Part shown: positions 59,038 to 64,000 of the stretch, in pieces
How positions within the stretch are numbered: the stretch's first letter is position 1
How the letters are laid out: the number at the start of each line of letters is the position of its first letter
Assembly (NCBI RefSeq): GCF_004337985.1
Contig: NW_021940922.1
Coordinates: 434,001-498,000 of the forward strand
Direction: 5' to 3'
Length of the DNA stretch: 64,000 nucleotides
DNA from: Pyricularia pennisetigena
Taxonomy: Eukaryota > Ascomycota > Sordariomycetes > Magnaporthales > Pyriculariaceae
The notes under the pieces: generated by a model
Told to the model about the DNA's origin: nothing
Seen by the model: only the letters and a program-made list of their open reading frames with translations
The model's database searches: none
Position numbers and translations under genes: made by a program

Positions 59038-61722
59038 TTATTTCCCCTGCCGAACCGCCGTCGACAACATGACTTGCACCCTGCCCGTCTTCCCCGACCG
59101 GGCGATCTGCACGCTGGGATCCATGTCCCTCGTGAACTTCTTCTCAATCTCTTCGTCCGTCAGCTCGGCCGACTCCTCGAGCAGCCACGCCGTGTGTTCC
59201 GAGACGAGCTGGGAGACGGCCTGCCAGGAGTTGCCTCTGGTGGAGAACTTGGTCTTGAGGAAGAACAGAGCCATGACCGTGATTCCGCACGCCATGTTGC
59301 CCAGGACGATGGCAAAAACCGCTATCAGACCCTTCACCCTGCGCGGCGTCAAGATGGAGACGGACAGGGTGAGCGTCGTATTCCCCATCATGTTGAACTG
59401 CGGGATGGCCTCGTTGATGGCTGACCCGGCCATCGCTGTCAATACCGCCTGGAATGCACACCCGGGACGGTTGGTCGAGTTCAGCGCATCCGAGAACAGC
59501 ACTTGGTACTCGACATGAGGGGAAATGGTGGGCTTCCCCAGCCCAAGCGGATCCATAAACAGCGAGACGTTGTTCGTCTGCGGCGAGTTGTAGTTGCTGT
59601 TGATCAGCTTGTTGTTGAAGTACGTCGCCATGTTGCGACTCCGCGTCGATGAGATCGACTCGACCTCGTAGGTCCCTCGCTCTGCCGGCGAGAGCATATT
59701 CGGCCTGCTGCCGTCCGCGCCCAAGTCCTGACTTGTCGGGTCGATCATCCTACGCACGGCATTGGTGTCCCAGCGCATCTTTGCCGAGTCCCACGACACC
59801 ACCGGCCGTTCGAGGTCCCTCGGACTGAAGACCTTGACATCGGACATGTCAAAGGTAAGCTGTTGGAAACAGATCGACATGTCGAGGCGCATGCCGCCGT
59901 TGATGAACCGCATTCCCCCCATGCGACCGCCCACAGCACGTTCGTACGTGACCCACTCGCCGGCTGGCGTGGGCGGGTTTGGCAGCGGAAAGTCTCCGTT
60001 GAGCGCGGTATCGTTGGGCCCGCGCCAGAGGTCGATCGTGCTGTTGCTCCGGAAGAAGAGAAAGACGCCAGCATAGGCGGGTACTGCTTCATCCTCGGGC
60101 AGGGTGAAGTTTTTGGCACTGCTAGCCGCACCACTACCGTCGGGCATGCAAATGCTGTTGGTGAAGCCTTGTCGCTGGTGCGCCGACGCATCCATGTGTT
60201 GGCTCAAAGAACAGTTGAATGCCGAAGGGAAACAACTACCTCCGGGGCAGTTTGGAGGAAGAGGCATGCCGGCGTCGGCAAAGGTCGCTTCGTAGTCGAT
60301 GTTGCCCCAAACACTGAGGAAGAGTGGCAGGAACGACGTCCCCGGCCATACGTTGGCCGACGAGGTCACAGCAGCAGCGCTGACGGACGGGCGCATGCAG
60401 ACAAACCTGGAGTTGAAGACGACCGCTTGACCACTGTAACGACGGACGTGCTCTTGGTCATTGGTTGACACTGGCAGAAACACCTTGCGAACAATTCCCG
60501 TGTCGCTGACACCCAATTGCGTCGGCGTCGAGTTCATCCCAGATCCCAGCTCCCCAAAGGGGATATATGCTGTGGGCCTTTCGACCCAGCCATTAGACTG
60601 ATGGTTGAGGTTGATGACGTCCATGTTCATAAAGACGGGCATGGATGTGTTCCCCGGCTCACCAATGATCCTGGTGAAGTCGAGATCCGAGACCAAAATC
60701 GTAGAGGAGAACTGGACGGCGACAGTTGTGAGAATCAGGCCAAGCGACACGATGGACAGCAATGGCGACTTGCGACATGAAGTCAGTAGGAGCCAGGCCA
60801 GTCTCATGGGCCCGTCGTTGACGCATCTCAAGACAGACAGCTCGGCCACCTGAGAAAGAGGCACGCCGTGCTTTTCGAGCATGATGCATGCGATCAAGCT
60901 GGTGAAAACCGCCGCTTTGGTCGTGACGGCGATTCGGATGAGTACAGTAGCCAACGTGATGGCCTGCGTGACTCGTCCTCCCAGCATAACCCATCTCCAG
61001 GTCGGGCCTGCGAGTTCCGGGTCGAACCTCTCCTTTGTCAACCAAAGAAAAGAAAGAAAGGCCAAGAAGGCAAAGCTGAGAATCGTGCCGTGGATTATCG
61101 TCATGAAACCCCAGAACCCGATTCGGTACCACGGCCTGCGCTTTCGCTTGGGCGGTTCCGGCTCCTGGGAATAGTCAGATGGCGAGCGGGACGTGAACCC
61201 GGCTCCGTCCCTCCGGCTGGCGTCACCCCATGGAACTGCACCCTCCTTGAACATCCATGATCGTGCAGATATGACAGGAGATGCTTCGTCGTGGACGGTT
61301 GACGCTGCTGAGAAGCTTCGCGTGCGCAGCGGGGGTATGTTTGCGCGCTCGTTCGAGTAGGATCGGATCGGTTGTGGAGGATTGTTGTCGAAGCCGTTTG
61401 AGTAGTTGTTGCGAGTAGGGAGAGGTGGCACACTATCGTCATCACTCCCGAGATTCTGTCTGTTTAGGGATGGAGGGACCTCGGGCCCGGTGGCAAAGGG
61501 CCCGTTGGAGTAGCTCCGAACCGGACGCGGCGGGGCACCGTCGTGGCCGTTGGAGAAGCTGCGCGAGTGTGGTGGAAATCTACTGGGACCGTTTGATGTG
61601 CTGCGTCTAGGCCTTGAAAAAGACTGCACATTGGCGCTCTGTACAGACTGTTCGTTGTTAGCAATCAAGTGTCGAGGGGGCATTCGAAAGGGGCAGGGTT
61701 GAACGTCGAGACTCACCACCAT
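59038..61722 (-). CDS. Large multi-pass membrane protein of unknown function (about 871 aa)
   Basis: One frame is open from 61722 to 59038. I infer a 69-bp intron at 61716-61648: donor GTGAGT directly after ATG GTG, branch point GCTAAC and acceptor ACAG. Reading through it is also in frame (894 residues). The N-terminal 130 residues are polar and contain six imperfect copies of RSxSNG. About three helices follow (HGTILSFAFLAFLSFLW; ITLATVLIRIAV..VFTSLIACIML; LGLILTTVAVQFSSTILV), then a large domain of about 450 residues with many Cys and sequons, surely outside the membrane, then a last helix (GLIAVFAIVLGNMACGITVMALFF) and a charged tail. I know this arrangement only from uncharacterised fungal proteins. 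No enzyme motif is seen. It may be a surface sensor or structural membrane protein. Confidence 0.82.
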   Translation of the reverse strand: MVVSLDVQPCPFRMPPRHLIANNEQSVQSANVQSFSRPRRSTSNGPSRFPPHSRSFSNGHDGAPPRPVRSYSNGPFATGPEVPPSLNRQNLGSDDDSVPPLPTRNNYSNGFDNNPPQPIRSYSNERANIPPLRTRSFSAASTVHDEASPVISARSWMFKEGAVPWGDASRRDGAGFTSRSPSDYSQEPEPPKRKRRPWYRIGFWGFMTIIHGTILSFAFLAFLSFLWLTKERFDPELAGPTWRWVMLGGRVTQAITLATVLIRIAVTTKAAVFTSLIACIMLEKHGVPLSQVAELSVLRCVNDGPMRLAWLLLTSCRKSPLLSIVSLGLILTTVAVQFSSTILVSDLDFTRIIGEPGNTSMPVFMNMDVINLNHQSNGWVERPTAYIPFGELGSGMNSTPTQLGVSDTGIVRKVFLPVSTNDQEHVRRYSGQAVVFNSRFVCMRPSVSAAAVTSSANVWPGTSFLPLFLSVWGNIDYEATFADAGMPLPPNCPGGSCFPSAFNCSLSQHMDASAHQRQGFTNSICMPDGSGAASSAKNFTLPEDEAVPAYAGVFLFFRSNSTIDLWRGPNDTALNGDFPLPNPPTPAGEWVTYERAVGGRMGGMRFINGGMRLDMSICFQQLTFDMSDVKVFSPRDLERPVVSWDSAKMRWDTNAVRRMIDPTSQDLGADGSRPNMLSPAERGTYEVESISSTRSRNMATYFNNKLINSNYNSPQTNNVSLFMDPLGLGKPTISPHVEYQVLFSDALNSTNRPGCAFQAVLTAMAGSAINEAIPQFNMMGNTTLTLSVSILTPRRVKGLIAVFAIVLGNMACGITVMALFFLKTKFSTRGNSWQAVSQLVSEHTAWLLEESAELTDEEIEKKFTRDMDPSVQIARSGKTGRVQVMLSTAVRQGK

Positions 61723-64000
61723 GATGGCAACGGCTATGCAGTGCCAGGCAATATGGTCGGAAGCAGCTAGTCTAGTCTAGTCTCGCGTCTAGCTATAACG
61801 GTTGCACTCTTCTTCCCTCAAAAGAAGCAGAGCTCTCGGCTCCAGGTCGGGAGCGCAAATCAGGCGCCACCCAGGCATATAGGCAGTCCACCATGCGACG
61901 ACACCCGACAGGCTTCTCCATCGTTGCAGTGATCGCTTGTTTCCGAGAATCTGTCATCACATTGAGAAACAGCGGCAAGGCGTTCCAGGGGCTTGTCAAC
62001 CACGAAACGGTTGTTGGTGCATTTGCGAGGAGCTAGGGGTTCGAGTCTGAGACGAAAGGCGAAAGATGTGTGGATGCGAGATACAATAGATTGATGAATT
62101 ACCTTTAGACCTAGCACCCAGCCAAGTCAGTAAGCACCTACAAGTAAGTTGCTTTACCTGGTTCTTGGCTAGTGGATGTACCACATGTACCCTTGCTTGC
62201 ATTGGTCGATTATCTTAGGAAGGATGACGGGAGGGGCCATGTTATGGGGCGAACGGACGCACGGATACCACCTTTTTGCACTTTGACACTTTTGAAGGCA
62301 ACCTTGGTACCCACTTTGAATGGCGATTGACGGGTGGTGACCACGCTTCATTGTTGATGCTTCCGTCTCTCGATTGCCAAAGAGAAAAAGAAAAAAAAAG
62401 CATCGAAATCCAAATTGCGCATTTTCGGCTTCTTTCTTTTTCTCCTTCCTCATTATACCCCTAAGCCTTTACAGTATCTTCAAGTCATTGCATCAACCAA
62501 CAGGCTACACGATTGCCGCTCAATAATAACAAAAACAAAAAAAAAAGGCTCATTCCCCTCATTCCGAAATTGTGGAGAGACGCGGAAGCAACTAGTTTCA
62601 GAGATGTGATACAAGCCCTGTACCTGCATACGTGCCTCACTTTTTCATCACCTCGACTAGGGAGGCGGAGAGCGGCCCGATCATGATGACTCGACTAAAT
62701 TCTACAGTGGTTTAGGTGCACAATGTCTACATACAGTAAACGGTTTTTCCTCAATCTTGTCTTTCTGCCTTGGTCTCGCGCGGGCAAGCCACATTTTGTC
62801 TTGGCCATTTTTGAAACACACTGGCCAGCCCGAAATCCTGAAAAGTTGTGCGCCGATTGTGACGGGCCAAGGGCATAAAGAACGCAGTGTTTTCTCGATG
62901 TCGCAATAATGCGGGGGGTGTGCTGTGTTGGTCTTTTTATCCAAGCCAACACCGCATCCAGCATTCCTTGTACAGGCCACGAGGTGTTTCTGGCAGGAGG
63001 AGCCGGTCACAGTTATTCCAACTGCATGAGCAAGGGGACGAGATGGTTGCTGCCCTACAATACGCCTCCTGCTCACCTTGGAATGTTGTTCTCCCTCCCG
63101 CCCGGCTGCACGGTTGAAACGCGATTGACATTCCAGCCACGGCTTTGTTTTTCACGAATTTTGCCCACAACTTTCAGAGGTCCGTCTGGCATAATTGCAC
63201 AAGAAGTATTACAATCTCAATACTACGCTTCCAGTATCCGTTTCCTGCAGCATCCTTTATTAGTATTTATGGCATGGCATCCATATGATACTGACAGACC
63301 AAATTATCTGTATCAGTAAGAGCGAGCCTGTTAGTCGGCAGGTCTTGGACAGTCTGGCTGCTGCTATCGCTGCCAAGAGATGCAGCTAATCCCCATACAC
63401 GTCGAGCTCGAGACAAACCCGGCGCATCGTGTATCTGCAAAGCTCAGAAAATATTGGAATATAAGCTCACACAACCACATCCTACATCAAGTATGCAATT
63501 TTTTTCGTCTTGTGAAATGTATTCTCGGGAGCCTTGTCGAGCTCAACCGTGCTTCATGCTTGTTCGAGGTACCATTTTCTACAGGCTTGCCTTGAGCTTC
63601 GTGGACCTTTTTCGGCACGACGAAGCTGTCAACACTGTGGGAGCTGCTTCTCTAGATATTTTTGTCACTTCTTCCTCTTGAGAGGCACATTCTCTGTGTG
63701 CTCTCCTTTATTCGGCGGTTACCAGGTAGACATTTGAGCTCCGAAGAAAAGCGCCGGACCTGACCGTCTCTTCAAAGGACACGTTGACCTAGCTGCCGCA
63801 CTAGTAAGACTTGGACTTTCTAGCAAGACCGGTTGTCTTTTCTACATATTGGCGAAATAGAAGAGTCCAAGGTGAGCAAACTACGTATGCCTTCCAGATC
63901 TATGCAAGAGGACTCAAATGGCGATGGATTGTATCAGCCACCAAGAGTGCTACGAGTGCTACAGAGTAAAGAACTCGATCAAACATTCACTCGAAGACAT
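61723..64000. other. Gene-free end of the window
   Basis: Upstream region of the large membrane-protein gene, then DNA without a supportable gene. A 136-codon plus-strand frame at 62909-63319 has no motif. A gene may begin beyond the window edge. Confidence 0.45.

Noticed and set aside
1..64000. CRISPR arrays, operons or ribosome-binding sites
   Set aside because: The window is eukaryotic with spliced genes; repeats seen are microsatellites or coding repeats.

Overview
The window is nuclear DNA of a filamentous ascomycete. Short introns of about 50-120 bp with GT..AG ends and occasional GCTAAC-type branch points, a tRNA-Asn with an intron after position 37, a PTH11-type receptor and a fungal set of secreted polysaccharide oxidases all point that way. 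A plant-associated Sordariomycete fits well; nothing here fixes the species. Three runs of N (30, 509 and 7 bases) show a draft assembly. All coding calls below were joined by hand from reading frames and splice signals, and the joined frames were checked for phase.

Layout. 1-6.4 kb: two secreted proteins (an 8-Cys small protein and a 280-residue protein) in otherwise non-coding DNA. 7.2-13.5 kb: a reductive iron-uptake locus with a Fet3-type ferroxidase (-), an unassigned four-helix membrane protein (-) and an Ftr1-type iron permease (+). 15.6-18.9 kb: a UDP-glycosyltransferase and a PTH11-like receptor whose 5' end is lost in the 509-base gap. 21.7-22.7 kb: tRNA-Asn and a tiny secreted twin-CX3C protein. 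23.3-34.4 kb: a 1,528-residue secreted tyrosinase with a very long Ser/Pro/Thr repeat tail, a divergent secreted protein with His/Glu/Lys/Pro repeats, and an AA9 polysaccharide monooxygenase with a CBM1. 35.5-39.7 kb: an AT-rich stretch with relics of a patatin-like phospholipase and an MFS transporter, plus an apparently intact two-exon 8-Cys secreted protein. 42.0-47.2 kb: a three-module CBM18 (hevein-like) protein with a huge Ser/Thr stalk, and an AA11 chitin monooxygenase. 47.2-53.5 kb: no convincing gene. 53.5-61.7 kb: gamma-glutamyltranspeptidase convergent with a kelch-type single-pass membrane protein, then a large multi-pass membrane protein.

How the genes fit together. Fet3 and Ftr1 form the known high-affinity iron pair. 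AA11 and the CBM18 protein both address chitin; AA9 addresses cellulose. Four enzymes here need copper and act outside the cell or at its surface (Fet3, tyrosinase, AA9, AA11). A His-rich secreted repeat protein lies between the tyrosinase and the AA9. Whether this is more than coincidence is inference, and it is the main lead of the window.
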